Translations under genes and position numbers: made by a program
The notes under the pieces: generated by a model
Databases searched by the model: none
Seen by the model: the letters and a program-made list of their open reading frames with translations, nothing else
Told to the model about the DNA's origin: nothing
Shown: positions 37,909-47,993 of the stretch, in pieces
How positions within the stretch are numbered: position 1 is the first letter of the stretch
Layout: each line of letters begins with the position of its first letter
DNA from: Arenimonas daejeonensis
GTDB lineage: Bacteria > Pseudomonadota > Gammaproteobacteria > Xanthomonadales > Xanthomonadaceae
Assembly: GCF_007993735.1 (NCBI RefSeq)
Contig: NZ_CP042453.1
Location: forward strand, 2,604,001 to 2,668,000
DNA: 64,000 nucleotides
Direction of reading: 5' to 3'

Positions 37909-38141
37909 CCGCCCGACACCGGCGGGATGAAGGCGACCTCGTTGCCGTCGCGCAGTGGCGTGTCCCAGGCAGCGAAGGCCCCGTCGACGGCCACACGCAG
38001 CTTATCCGCGGGCAGGCTGAAACCGTGGCGTGCGCGCAGCTCGTCGTAGAGGCCGTGCAGTGACGCCGGCAACGGCAACTGTTCGCTGTCGCGGCCGGCG
38101 GCGTCGCGCAGGCTGGCAAAATACAGCACGGTGATGCTCAT
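37905..38141 (-). CDS. moaD: Molybdopterin synthase sulfur carrier MoaD
   Basis: A 78-residue ubiquitin-like protein starting [22 protein letters not shown] and ending with the functional diglycine in FIPPVSGG, which is thiocarboxylated. It overlaps both moaC and moaE by 4 bases, so the block is translationally coupled. Confidence 0.94.
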   Translation of the reverse strand: MSITVLYFASLRDAAGRDSEQLPLPASLHGLYDELRARHGFSLPADKLRVAVDGAFAAWDTPLRDGNEVAFIPPVSGG

Positions 38142-38629
38142 GCCTTCGCCTTTCCGACAGTGCGTTTGCCGCCGCGTTTGGCCAACAGTTTCGCCGGGCC
38201 GATCACGATCGCGTGCGACAGCGCCTTGGCCATGTCGTAGACCGTCAGCGCCGCGACGGTGGCGCCGGTCAGCGCCTCCATCTCGACACCCGTGCGGTGC
38301 GTGGTCTTGACCGCACATTCGATGCGCAGCGTGGCGTCCGTCGCCCAGGCGACGTCGAAACGGCAGCCGTCGATGGGCAGCGGATGGCAGAACGGGATCA
38401 GCTCGTGCGTACGCTTGACCGCCATCGTGCCGGCGATGATCGCCGTATCCACCACCGCGCCCTTGGCCGTGGCCATGCCCGCCTTGCGAAGTGCCGCCGC
38501 CACCGCCGCCGGGAAACGCACGCGGCATTCGGCGACGGCCTCGCGCGCCGTACTGGCCTTGGCCGACACGTCGACCATCGCCGGCCGGCCGGCGGCATCC
38601 ACGTGCGTGAGTGCGGAGCGCTTTTTCAT
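38138..38629 (-). CDS. moaC: Cyclic pyranopterin monophosphate synthase MoaC
   Basis: A 163-residue enzyme of the first molybdopterin step, acting with MoaA. Conserved parts are [44 protein letters not shown] and [29 protein letters not shown], with active-site Lys and Asp. It is intact and lies one base after moaA. Confidence 0.96.
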   Translation of the reverse strand: MKKRSALTHVDAAGRPAMVDVSAKASTAREAVAECRVRFPAAVAAALRKAGMATAKGAVVDTAIIAGTMAVKRTHELIPFCHPLPIDGCRFDVAWATDATLRIECAVKTTHRTGVEMEALTGATVAALTVYDMAKALSHAIVIGPAKLLAKRGGKRTVGKAKA

Positions 38630-38630
38630 C

Positions 38631-39653
38631 TCAACCGCCTATGTAGAACATCTCGATCTTCCGGCGCGCCGGCGATGCCGAGGCGCGTTCTTCGCTGTAA
38701 CGGTCGCCGCGCGCCTGCCAGAGCGTGGCCAGGTGCGCGGCCAGCGCATCCTCGCCCTCGGCGATGCGCGCCCGCAGCGGCTGCCCGCGCGTGGCGAACA
38801 GGCAGGTGAACAACTGGCCATCGGCCGACAGCCGCGCCCGGTGGCAATCGCCGCAGAACGGTTCGCTGACCGAGCTGACGAAGCCGATTTCGCCGGCACC
38901 GTCCTCGTAGCCGTACCGCGAAGCGACTTCGCCGCGGTAGGTCGGCGTCAGCGCCCGCAGTGGCCAGCGTGCGGCGATCAGGTCGCGCAGTTCGGCCGAA
39001 GGCAGCACGTTCTCGCGGCGCCAGCCGTTGCAGGTGCCGACGTCCATGTATTCGATGAAGCGCGGCACGTGCGGCGTGCCGCGGAAGTGTTCGACCAGCG
39101 CCAGCGCCTGGTCTTCGTTGACGCCACGCTGCACCACGCAGTTGATCTTGATCGAACGGAAACCCGCCGCTTCGGCAGCGTCCAGGCCGGCCAACACGTC
39201 GGCGAGGTCGCCGCGGCCGCCGGACATGGCCTTGAACACGGCGGGATCGAGCGCGTCCAGGCTCAGCGTGATGCGGTGCAGCCCGGCCTCGCGCAGTGCG
39301 CGCGCCTGGCCGGCCAGCAGTGAACCGTTGGTGGTGAGCGCAAGATCATCAATGCCCGGCACCCGTGCCAGCCGGGCGATCAGGTCGGGCAAGCCTTTGC
39401 GCAGCAGCGGTTCGCCGCCGGTCAGGCGCAGCTTGCTGACCCCGAGCCGGGCGAAGGCACGCACCGCCGTCTCGATCTCGTCGAAATCAAGGCGCCGGGC
39501 ACGACCGAGCGCGGTCTCCTCCGGCGTCAGGCCCTCGGGCATGCAGTAGGGGCAGCGGTAGTTGCAGGTCTCGATCACCGAGATGCGCAGGTCGTGCAGC
39601 GGGCGGCCGTGGCGGTCGCGCGGCAAGCCAACCGATGCAACGGCGGCGCTCAT
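38631..39653 (-). CDS. moaA: GTP 3',8-cyclase MoaA
   Basis: Radical SAM enzyme, 340 residues. The N-terminal 4Fe-4S cluster is bound by CNYRCPYC (CxxxCxxC) near residue 31, the second cluster by CGDCHRARL and FTCLFA, and the protein ends in the essential diglycine (EMFYIGG). [17 protein letters not shown] is typical. The start at 39653 overlaps the stop of the metallo-hydrolase by 4 bases. Confidence 0.96.
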   Translation of the reverse strand: MSAAVASVGLPRDRHGRPLHDLRISVIETCNYRCPYCMPEGLTPEETALGRARRLDFDEIETAVRAFARLGVSKLRLTGGEPLLRKGLPDLIARLARVPGIDDLALTTNGSLLAGQARALREAGLHRITLSLDALDPAVFKAMSGGRGDLADVLAGLDAAEAAGFRSIKINCVVQRGVNEDQALALVEHFRGTPHVPRFIEYMDVGTCNGWRRENVLPSAELRDLIAARWPLRALTPTYRGEVASRYGYEDGAGEIGFVSSVSEPFCGDCHRARLSADGQLFTCLFATRGQPLRARIAEGEDALAAHLATLWQARGDRYSEERASASPARRKIEMFYIGG

Positions 39654-40405
39654 CGCGACATCCCCGGCGCGGGCCCGGACAGCGGCAGGCATTCGCCCGG
39701 CTCGGCGACCCGGTGGCCACGCGCGCGCAGGGCTTCGGCATCTGCCGCCGAGGCGTAGTGGTAGAGCACACAGCGTGCCAGCAGCCCGCGCGGGTATTCG
39801 CGCTCCAGGTCGTCCACGCCGCTGTGCGAGGGATTGCCGTGCAGGGCGCAGTCGTGCGCCACGGTTTCGCCGGCGTCGGCGAACTTCGCCAGCATCTCCG
39901 GGATCGGCCGGGTGTCTCCGGTCCACACCACGCTGCCGGGCAGGCGCAGCGCGAAAGCGGTATCGGGCAGATGGTGCCGAACCGGGAACACGTCGTACCA
40001 CTGCCCGCCATGCCAGAAGCCGCGGGTCACCGGCACCAGCTGGAAAGCGTCCCACCAGTTGGCATCGCCTTCGGCCACCACGCCGGGGTAGTCGGCCAGG
40101 CGCGACTGCAGGTGCGGCAGCACGCCGACCGGCACGTACAGGCGCACCTTGCCGCGGCGGGCGGGATCGAAATAGGTGGCGAAGAACAGCCGCTCCAGGC
40201 CTGCGACGTGGTCCATGTGCACGTGGGTGATGAACAGGGCATCGGGCAGGCCCACGTACTGGCGTTCGAACGCGGCCAGGGCTTCCTGGCCGCAGTCGAT
40301 CATCAACACCGGGCGCCCCTGGTGTTCGATCACCGCCGATGCCGAACCCAGCGTCATCGCCGCCTGGGCATTGCCGACCCCGAGGAAACGCAGCGACCAG
40401 CTCAT
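39650..40405 (-). CDS. MBL-fold metallo-hydrolase
   Basis: A 251-residue metallo-beta-lactamase-fold protein. The metal motif is LFITHVHMDHVAGLERL (HxHxDH), followed by PVRHHLPDTAFAL, VVWTGDTRPIPEML, CALHGNPSHSG and GHRVAEPGECL. It resembles RNase Z-like hydrolases, but the substrate is unknown. It overlaps moaA and kdkA by 4 bases on each side, which places it in the same operon. A link to molybdopterin or LPS is not established. Confidence 0.8.
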   Translation of the reverse strand: MSWSLRFLGVGNAQAAMTLGSASAVIEHQGRPVLMIDCGQEALAAFERQYVGLPDALFITHVHMDHVAGLERLFFATYFDPARRGKVRLYVPVGVLPHLQSRLADYPGVVAEGDANWWDAFQLVPVTRGFWHGGQWYDVFPVRHHLPDTAFALRLPGSVVWTGDTRPIPEMLAKFADAGETVAHDCALHGNPSHSGVDDLEREYPRGLLARCVLYHYASAADAEALRARGHRVAEPGECLPLSGPAPGMSR

Positions 40406-41148
40406 GGCGTGGCCTGCGCGAAATCACGTTCGTACTGCGCGACCAGGCGTGCGTAACCCTCGCGCCAGCCGTCGTCGCCCGCCAGCTTGGCTAGCGACCG
40501 CGAAAGGCGCGCGAGATTGGCGCGGCGCCAGGCCGCCTGCGGCACGCGTCGACGGCCACGGTCGAAATCGATCAGCCAGACCTTGCCGGTGGCATCGACC
40601 AGGATGTTGTGGGCGTTGAGGTCGGCATGTTCGACGCCGGCGTGGTGGAAGCGCGCGATCGTCGTACCGACAGCCTCCCAAGGCGCCTGCCCGGCCATCG
40701 GTCCCAGCCAGTCCGCCAGCGCACGCACCTGCGGGATGCGCTCGACCAGGATCGCGGCCCGGTAAACCGGACCCGAACACCAATAACCGGCCATCAGAGG
40801 CGCCGGCACCGGCAGGCCTTCGGCCTGCAGTTCGCCCAGCAGGCGGAACTCGGCCACGCTGCGAACACGCGATTCACCTTGCCAGAGGTAAGCGTCACGG
40901 CTGATCCGCGCCATCCAGCCGCCGCGGCGGTAATGCCGCAGCACGGCCTGGCCTTCGCCACCGTTCACGAACCAGGCGGCGCCGCGGCCGCCCTGCCCGC
41001 TTACGGGAAGCGCACGCTCGCCCCAGTACCCCGGCTCGAGCATCGCCGGTTCGGCTTGCCGCAGGCGCGCGGGGTCGAACACAATCGCTCCCGGCCCGCG
41101 CGCATCGCGGAAGGGCTGCTGGCGTTCGGCGGCGGCGTTGACTCCCAT
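40402..41148 (-). CDS. kdkA: 3-deoxy-D-manno-octulosonic acid kinase KdkA
   Basis: A 248-residue kinase that phosphorylates Kdo at position 4 in lipid A-Kdo, typical of organisms with a single Kdo. Landmarks are RHYRRGGWMARISRDAYLW, RSVAEFRLLGELQAEGLPVPAP, the catalytic loop VEHADLNAHNILVD and the metal motif VWLIDFDRGRRR. The start MGVNAAAERQ lies 18 bases from the divergent heptosyltransferase start. The first gene of the moa block is thus an LPS gene. Confidence 0.92.
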   Translation of the reverse strand: MGVNAAAERQQPFRDARGPGAIVFDPARLRQAEPAMLEPGYWGERALPVSGQGGRGAAWFVNGGEGQAVLRHYRRGGWMARISRDAYLWQGESRVRSVAEFRLLGELQAEGLPVPAPLMAGYWCSGPVYRAAILVERIPQVRALADWLGPMAGQAPWEAVGTTIARFHHAGVEHADLNAHNILVDATGKVWLIDFDRGRRRVPQAAWRRANLARLSRSLAKLAGDDGWREGYARLVAQYERDFAQATP

Positions 41149-41166
41149 ACCAGGCCAGTTTAACCA

Positions 41167-42213
41167 ATGACCGTGCCCCCCGCGCCGCGATCGCTCTGCC
41201 TGCTGCGCCTGTCCGCCCTGGGCGATGCCACCCACGCGGTGGTCCTGGTGCGCGCGTTGCAGCGCGCCTGGCCGCAGCTGCCGATCACCTGGATCATCGG
41301 CAAGGGCGAAGCGAAACTGCTGGAAGGGCTGGACGGCGTCGAGTTCGTCGTCTTCGACAAGAAGGCCGGCCTGGCCGGTTACCGCGAGCTGCGCACGAAA
41401 CTGGCAGGGCGGCGTTTCGACGTGCTGCTGAACCTGCAGCTGGCGCTGCGGGCGAGCCTGGTGTCGGCCCTCGTTCGCGCCGACCGCCGCATCGGCTACG
41501 ACCGGGCACGCAGCAAGGAAGGCCACTCCCTGTTCATCAACGAACGCATCCCGGAGGGCGGGCACCATGTACTCGACGCCTTCCTGCAGTTCCTGCTCCT
41601 GCTGGGCCTGGCGCCGGGACCGGTGGAGTGGCGGTTGCCGGTGCCGGACGAAGCCCACGCCTGGGCGCAAGCGCAACTGCCTGGCGACCAGCCGACCCTG
41701 CTGGTCTCGCCCTGCTCCAGCCACCCGCTGCGCAACTGGCGGCCTGAACGTTACGCGGCAGTGGCCGACCATGCGGCATCCCGCGGCTGGCGCGTGGTGA
41801 TCTGCGGCGGCCGCAGCGAACCGGAGCGACGCATGGCGGACGCGATCATGGCGGCGATGCAGCATCCCGCCCTCGACCTCGTCGGCAAGGACACGCTCAA
41901 GCAGCTGCTCGCCCTGCTGGCGCGGGCCGACCTGGTGCTCACGCCGGACTCGGGACCCACCCACATGGCCAATGCCATGGGCACGGCCGTGCTGGGCCTG
42001 CATGCCGCCACCGATGCGGAACGTTCAGGACCCTACTCGGACCGGCGCTGGTCGGTGAACCACTATGGCGAGGCGGCGGAAAAATTCCTGCGCCTGCCCG
42101 CGGAACGTGTGCGCTGGGGCCGCCGGATCGAGTTCCCCGGCGTGATGGACCTGGTCGGCGTGGACGAAGTGACCGCACGCTTCGACGCCTTCTGCGCCGA
42201 CACCGGCCAGTGA
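41167..42213 (+). CDS. LPS heptosyltransferase (GT9 family)
   Basis: A 348-residue GT9 enzyme that adds L,D-heptose from ADP-heptose to the LPS inner core. Recognised parts are CLLRLSALGDATHAVVLVRALQ, ITWIIGKGEAKLL, LLVSPCSSHPLRNWRPERYAAVA and LTPDSGPTHMANAMGTAVLGLHAATDAERSGPY. The last is the nucleotide-sugar site. WaaC (I) and WaaF (II) cannot be distinguished reliably; the mid part resembles the xanthomonad enzyme annotated as heptosyltransferase I. It is intact. Confidence 0.85.
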   Translation: MTVPPAPRSLCLLRLSALGDATHAVVLVRALQRAWPQLPITWIIGKGEAKLLEGLDGVEFVVFDKKAGLAGYRELRTKLAGRRFDVLLNLQLALRASLVSALVRADRRIGYDRARSKEGHSLFINERIPEGGHHVLDAFLQFLLLLGLAPGPVEWRLPVPDEAHAWAQAQLPGDQPTLLVSPCSSHPLRNWRPERYAAVADHAASRGWRVVICGGRSEPERRMADAIMAAMQHPALDLVGKDTLKQLLALLARADLVLTPDSGPTHMANAMGTAVLGLHAATDAERSGPYSDRRWSVNHYGEAAEKFLRLPAERVRWGRRIEFPGVMDLVGVDEVTARFDAFCADTGQ

Positions 42214-42217
42214 GCGC

Positions 42218-42625
42218 TCAGGGCGTCGAACCGGCCCGGTAGTCCTGGTAGGACTTTTCCTCGACGTAGGCCGAACCCAGGGCGAGGTTGATGTCCTTCT
42301 TGATCTTCGCGCGGTCGTCGTTCTCGAAATAGACGGCGCGCGCCAGGCGCACGAACTCGGCGTCGAAGGCCTGGGCCTTTTCCTTCAGGCGGATATCGTC
42401 CTCGATCACCCAGAGGCGCTCGTTGACGGCCTTCAGGGCCGCGCGCAATTCCGAGATGTCGGTCCGCGAGGCGGGGTGTGCGGCCCAGGTGGCGTCCAGC
42501 GCATCGAGCTCCCGGCGCACGTTGGCGAGCTTGGCGGGGTCGGCCATGCGCTCGGACTTGATCTGCAGGATGGCGATCTTGTCGAGCAGTTCGCCGAAGG
42601 AGACGGGGACTTGGATTTCGGACAT
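42218..42625 (-). CDS. DUF6165 family protein
   Basis: A 135-residue protein starting MSEIQVPVSFGELLDKIAILQIKSERM. The all-helical, charged sequence (ANVRRELDALDATWAAHPA, LKAVNERLWVIEDDIRLKE, IKKDINLALGSAYVEEKSYQDY) fits the small DUF6165 family, often found next to LPS core or glycosyl genes. The function is unknown. The upstream in-frame MEPLP extension is not used because GGAG-like sites favour 42625. It ends 4 bases from the convergent heptosyltransferase. Confidence 0.75.
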   Translation of the reverse strand: MSEIQVPVSFGELLDKIAILQIKSERMADPAKLANVRRELDALDATWAAHPASRTDISELRAALKAVNERLWVIEDDIRLKEKAQAFDAEFVRLARAVYFENDDRAKIKKDINLALGSAYVEEKSYQDYRAGSTP

Positions 42626-42663
42626 GGGCAGGGGCTCCAATGAGCGGCCAGTCTAGCGCCAGG

Positions 42664-42692
42664 AAAAGAAAGGGACCCGAGGGTCCCTTTCT
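42664..42692 (-). terminator. Terminator downstream of tRNA-Ser (CGA)
   Basis: The minus strand reads AGAAAGGGACCC / GGGTCCCTTTCT with a short loop and then TTTCC. It lies directly after the tRNA on the minus strand. Confidence 0.8.
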
Positions 42693-42701
42693 GGCTTGAT
42701 C

Positions 42702-42792
<91 letters not shown>

Positions 42793-42858
42793 GGACCCGG
42801 CGCCGCGTTGGCGACCACCGGGCCGCAAATTATAGGGGCTGCGGTCCCCGCGCCAGCC

Positions 42859-44865
42859 TCAGGGACCCGCCGCGCTGCCGCCCCCTTGGGCATGAAGAAG
42901 AATTCGCCGCTCTCGTGGCCGGCGTAGCGGATCGGGGAATACTCCGGCACCTGCGGCACCGGCGAGTCGATCGCCCCGAGGGCCAGGGAGGTCGAGACCT
43001 CCTGATACAGGCGCTGGGCCTCGAGCAGGCGGTTGTTGTCCTGCAGGACGTTCAGGAAGGCCCGGGCGAAATAGCTGTGGCGGCCGGACCCGGAGTCCGG
43101 CACCGGCATGACGCCGCCCGAGGTCAGAGCGGTGCGGGAGCGGCCGTTGGCCATGGCCTTGACCCAGGTGGCCCATTTGTCGGCCGGCATCGAGCCGGCA
43201 TCGAAGGTGGGGGCCGACGCGCGGGTCAGGGTGCCGGAATAGCAGGAATCGGCCACCACCAGCACGTGTTTGGCGGCGATCGTGTTCAGGATGTCGCTGA
43301 TGGCGGCGTTCGAGATCCAGGTCTTGCTGGCGTTGGCGGCGCCGTCGGTCGGCACCCAGTACCCCTGCCCGGCGGAATCGATCTCGCCATGGCCGGCGTA
43401 ATAGATCAGCAGGTTGTCTTCGGGCTTGAGCTGTTCGCGCATCTCGTTGAGCGCCGTCAGGATCTCCAGCCGGCCACCGTTGAGCACCAGGCTGGTCTGG
43501 TAGCCGTAACGCGACTTGAGCATGGCCGCGACCGCATTGGCGTCGTTGGCGGCGCTTTGCAGGGTGGCGTAGTTGGGATCGCGGTAGCTGTTGTTTCCGA
43601 TCACGACCGCGTAATAACGGCCCAGCTTGACGTCGCGCGGCAACTTGCCGGTAGGTGCCGGCGCAGCCTCCGCCGTGGCACCGGAGGTGGCCTGCGGCAG
43701 CAGGGTGAACGCCAGCTCGGCGCGTGCGCCTTCCTTGTCCACGGCGGCCACCTGGACCTGGGCGCCACCGGCCGGCACGTCCACCTGGGCGCTGAAACCG
43801 CCGCTGGCATTGAGCGGTGCCGGCTGGCCGTTGACGGTGATCTGGCGCACCAGCTGCGGTGCGGTGACCCGCCCGACCACCTGGCGCTTGCCGGGGCCGC
43901 CACGGTAGACCGCGGTGTTGCGGCCGCGGGTGGCGACGAACACCGGGTCCAGGATTTCGAGCATCGGTGCCGCGGCGTACATGCCGCCGGCGGCGCCTGC
44001 CCGCTGCTCGAGCGAGGCGAGCTGGGTACGCTGGCTGTTGATCTGTTCTTCCTGGGCCAGCAGCTGGTTTTCCAGCAGCCTGGTCAGGCTGTCGTCCTGC
44101 TGCTGCCGCGCCTGCGCCAGCTTTTCCTGGGGTGGACGAAAGTTCGTTCTGCGCCGCCTGCAGGGCACTGCGCCTCTGCTGCAGTTCGCGCTGCAGCTGT
44201 TCAACCTGCTGACGCAGCGCCGCGGATTCCGCCTCGCCCTGCTGCACCTGCTGCTGCAGGCCGGTGATCTGCTCGTCCTTGGCCTTGATCTGCACCTGCA
44301 CCACCGACGCGTAGAGCAGCTCGTCCTGGATGCCGGACGCCTCGCGGTAGAGGTTGAGCGCCATCGCCTGGTCCTGCGGCACGCCCAGGCCCTGTTCGTA
44401 CAGGTAACCCAGGTTGATCTTGGCGCGGCCGTATCCCTGGTCGGCGGCCTTGCGGAACCACTGGAAAGCCATGCCGTAGTCGGGCGCCGTGCCCAGGCCC
44501 TTGGAATAGATCTCGCCGACGTTGTTCTGCGCTTCGGCGCTGCCGCCCATCGCCCCCTCCAGCCAGACCTTCAGTGCGGTCTGGTAGTTGGCGCGGTCGT
44601 AGGACACGTACTCGCCGCCACGGATCTCGCAGTCGGCCTGGGTGGTGCGCACCGGACGGCGCGCGCTGAGGTAGGTGGCCTGGCGTCCAAGCTTGCGGAT
44701 CTGGCCGGGCAGCAGGCAGTCGACGATCAGCAGGTCTTCTGCATTTCGCACCGCCGCATGCACGGGCGCGGGCACGGAACCGACTGCGAAAACGAGCAGG
44801 CAACTGGAAACCCCAACGAAAAGTCGGGACCGATCCGGACAGTGAGGGCGCACGATCATTGGCAT
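42859..44865 (-). CDS. Exported Sel1-repeat, coiled-coil, caspase-fold (peptidase C14) protein (two frameshifts)
   Basis: About 668 residues. MPMIVRPHCPDRSRLFVGVSSCLL to VHAA is a signal peptide (about residues 1-37). Two Sel1-like repeats lie at 107-176 (AQNNVGEIYSKGLGTAPDYG, AKINLGYLYEQGLGVPQDQ). A glutamine-rich coiled coil spans about 193-290. The caspase fold starts at RYYAVVIGNNSY (about 416), with His492 in YYAGHGEID and Cys541 in VVADSCYSGTL, so the dyad is complete. One extra base in CCCC near 44130 and one lost base in CCCCC near 42883 must be corrected; the second gives a stop at 42859 before the tRNA. It is divergent from the autotransporter. Confidence 0.85.
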   Translation of the reverse strand: MPMIVRPHCPDRSRLFVGVSSCLLVFAVGSVPAPVHAAVRNAEDLLIVDCLLPGQIRKLGRQATYLSARRPVRTTQADCEIRGGEYVSYDRANYQTALKVWLEGAMGGSAEAQNNVGEIYSKGLGTAPDYGMAFQWFRKAADQGYGRAKINLGYLYEQGLGVPQDQAMALNLYREASGIQDELLYASVVQVQIKAKDEQITGLQQQVQQGEAESAALRQQVEQLQRELQQRRSALQAAQNELSSTPGKAGAGAAAAGRQPDQAAGKPAAGPGRTDQQPAYPARLARAAGRRRRRHVRRGTDARNPGPGVRRHPRPQHRGLPWRPRQAPGGRAGHRTAAGAPDHRQRPAGTAQCQRRFQRPGGRAGRWRPGPGGRRGQGRRTRRAGVHPAAAGHLRCHGGGCAGTYRQVAARRQAGPLLRGRDRKQQLPRSQLRHPAKRRQRRQCGRGHAQVALRLPDQPGAQRWPAGDPDGAQRDARTAQARRQPADLLRRPWRDRFRRAGVLGADRRRRQRQQDLDLERRHQRHPEHDRRQTRAGGGRFLLFRHPDPRVGPHLRCRLDAGRQMGHLGQGHGQRPLPHRSDLGRRHAGAGLRVRPPQLFRPGLPERPAGQQPPARGPAPVSGGLDLPGPRGDRLAGAAGAGVFPDPLRRPRERRILLHAQGGGSAAGP

Positions 44866-44901
44866 GGCTCCGTGGAAGCGATGCGGCCCGCGCCGAGACC
44901 C

Positions 44902-44928
44902 TTGCAGCGGCGCGCCAGCCGCTATACT
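44902..44928 (+). promoter_or_regulatory. Candidate promoter for the autotransporter gene
   Basis: TTGCAG (44902-44907) and TATACT (44923-44928) are separated by 15 bases, 37 bases before the ATG of the autotransporter. The spacing is a little short. The same 100-base gap must also serve the divergent caspase gene. Confidence 0.5.
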
Positions 44929-44965
44929 CGAGACGGGGTTATAGCCGTATTCCAGGGGAAAAGCG

Positions 44966-47873
44966 ATGGACTTCCGCAGCGACGCGGCACGCAGCCGACG
45001 GACGGCACCCACATTCGTCACGCGGCTATTGAACCGACTTGCACTGTGCGTGGTGGCACTGTCGGCGATGGCGTGGAGCGGGCAATCGTTCGCTCAGGCC
45101 TGCGACTTCGTCAACGTAGATCCAGCGCCGAGCAAGATCGGCCTCCCGGGCACATCGGTCGGTTTCACGTTCCAGGCGCAGACAGCGTGCGCGGCCACCG
45201 TGACCGGCACGATCGTCATCAGTACCGACAGCACCGGCGGCGCCACCGCTCCGGCTGCGTTCACGGCGACGCTCGACACCGATGAGACCTTCAACGTGCT
45301 GCTCGGCCCGACGCCGGGCGGAAGTGGCACGGTCACTGTCACCTGCGTCACCGGCGGCTGCGCCGGCGACACGCTGGTCTACAACTTCGCCACCAACAAC
45401 GACTTCGACTACATCGCCAACGTGGCGACCCCGGTGGTGGCCAACCAGATCACCCCCTTCACCGTCGGCACGAACCTCCAGCTCAACGGCGCGCCCGGGA
45501 CGCTTGCCACGACCTTCGCCCTGCTCGCCCCCGCGACCGCTTACGGCACGCTGGTACCGGATGCCGCAGGCGACACCAGCACGACACAGAGCATCTTCAA
45601 CGCGGGTGCCTATGTAGTGCGCGGCACGCTGAACTGCCCGACCGCGTTCGTGCTTGAAGGCTGCGCCGCCGTGGCGCCGGTAGACATGGCCGTGCAGATC
45701 GAGGCAGTGAACCTGCTGGCGGTCGGCACCACCACCCCGTCCACCGCCTCGGGCACACCGCTCGACCTCGCCGTGACGTATGGCAGCGCCAGCATCCCGG
45801 CCGCGGACGGCACCAACATCACCTGGACAGTGACTGCACAACCCGCCGGAGGCGACGGCGCGGTCACCGGCAATCCCACGGCGGGCGGCCAGAGCGACGC
45901 CAGCTTCTCGGCCAGCGTTGCCGGTGTCTACACGGTGAACGCGAACAGCGGCTGCGCATTCTGCGCAACCTCGCAGCAGGACTTCACCGTCACCGTCGCG
46001 CCGCCGCCGCCGACACTGGTTGTTTCGGGCGGCGACGGCCAGAACGCGCTGCCGGGCGATGCCTTCGCGCTGCCGCTGCAGGTGACCGCCCTGAACGGCG
46101 CGACGCCGGTGGCGGGCGTGGGCGTGACCTGGACCGTCACGGGCGATGCCACGCTGGTCGCTGGCGGCCCGACCGATGCGGCCGGCACCACCAGCGCCAC
46201 CATGACCGCCGGCACCACGCCCGGTGCGGTGACGGTCGTGGCCACGCGCCAGGACGCCCCCGCCGCCACTGCCACCTTCACACTTGCCGTGGGTGCCCTG
46301 GGCACCTTGTCCATCGTCTCCGGTGATGACCAGACGCTGGTCGCCAATGCCGTTTCCGAACCGCTTGAAGTCGAGCTCAGGGATTCCGCCGGCGTGCCGG
46401 TGGCCGGAGCGACGATCACCTGGTCCACCAGTGCCGGCACCCTCGGCAGCGCGACCAGCATCACCGACGCCACCGGCATCGCCAGCAACACCGTCACCAC
46501 CACCGTGGCCGGGGCCGTCGAGGTAAGCGCCAGCTCGCCGCTGGCTTCGGCGCCAGTCAAGTTCGCGTTGCAGGGCGCACTCGCCAGCCTGACGGGTTTG
46601 ACAACGCCGCAGATCAGCGTTGCCATCGCCATCGACAACGCTTGCCCGGCGCTCGCGGCGTTGCCCGCCCCAACGCCGGAGCAGCAGGACATGCTGCAGC
46701 GCTGCAAGGACCTCACCGCCGCCGCCGGCATCGACCCCGGCGCCACCGTGGATGCACTGGACGAACTGCTTCCCGACCTCGCGTTGACCCAGGCCAATGC
46801 CGCCTTCAATGCATTGCAGGCACAGTTCCAGAACCTCAAGACCCGCATCGCCGCCCTGCGCAGCGGCACCAACGGCACCAGTTTCGGTGGCCTGGCGCTG
46901 AACACGCCGACCGGCCCGATCTCTCTGGGCATGCTGGGCAACGCCCCTGGGTGCCGACGCCGACCCGACCGAGATCGGTACGGATTTCAGCCGCTGGGGA
47001 TTCTTCGCCGCCGGCACCATCGGCCGCGGCGAGGCCGACCCGGGGCAACGCAACCCCGCCTACGACTACGACATCGAGGGCCTCACCGCCGGCGTGGACT
47101 ACCGCAAGAACGACCAGTGGATCGTCGGCGCGTCGCTCGGCTACACCCGCCAGGACACCGAGCTGCCCGGCGAAAGCAGCGGGCTGGACACCAGCGGCTG
47201 GACCGTGTCGGCCTACACCACCTACTACCGGCAGGACAGCTGGTACATGGATGGCGTGATCACCTGGGGCCGCAACGACTACGAGCTGCTGCGGCACATC
47301 CGGTACACCCTGCCGACCGCCGGCGGCGGTTTCACCAGCGTGGACCAGACCGCGCGCGCCGATGCTTCCGGCGACCTGCTTTCGACCGCGTACACCTTCG
47401 GCCGCGACTTCAACCGCGGCGCCTGGGGCCTGGGTCCTTACGGCCGGCTGCTCTACACACGGGTCGGCTTCGACACGATCAACGAAACCCTGGAGGCCGG
47501 CGAGCCGGGCAGCGGCCTGGGCCTGCGGATCGAGGATCGCGACGTCAGCTCGCTGGCCAGCGTGCTCGGCGGGAAGCTCACCTACACCCACAGCGCGGAT
47601 TGGGGCGTGCTGATACCGCATGTCCAGCTCGAGTGGGAGCACGAGTTCAAGGACGACCCCCAGGCGGTCGAGGCGCGCTTCATCAACGACCCCACCGGCA
47701 CGGCGATGGTGATCCGCGGCGACCCGCTGGACACCGACTATTTCCGCCTGGGCCTGGGCATGTCCATGGTGCTGACCCGCGGCCGCTCGGGATTCTTCTA
47801 CTACGAGCAGCTGGTGGGCCGTAACGGCATGTCGCAGTGGAACCTGGCGCTCGGCCTGCGGATGGAGTTCTGA
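44966..47873 (+). CDS. Autotransporter with Ig-like repeats (one frameshift)
   Basis: About 968 residues. A long signal region ends near SFAQA (residue 44). The passenger contains at least two Big_1/invasin-like Ig repeats: one starting LVVSGGDGQNALPGDAF and one starting LSIVSGDDQTLVANAVS, each with a VTWTV or ITWST strand, then a coiled linker rich in ALQAQFQNLKTR. One extra base in CCCC near 46946 separates it from the barrel, which starts LGADADPTEIGTDFSRWGFFAAG and ends with the terminal phenylalanine LGLRMEF, the signature of an outer-membrane barrel. The ligand is unknown. Confidence 0.85.
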
Positions 47874-47993
47874 CCTGTACGCCGGCCTCCCCGTCCCGTC
47901 CGTCGGCCCGGGCCGCGCTTGCGGCGCCGCGGGCCGCGAACGCATGATGGTGGCCATGACCGCCCCTTCCCTGCCGACACCGCGGGCCCACCG

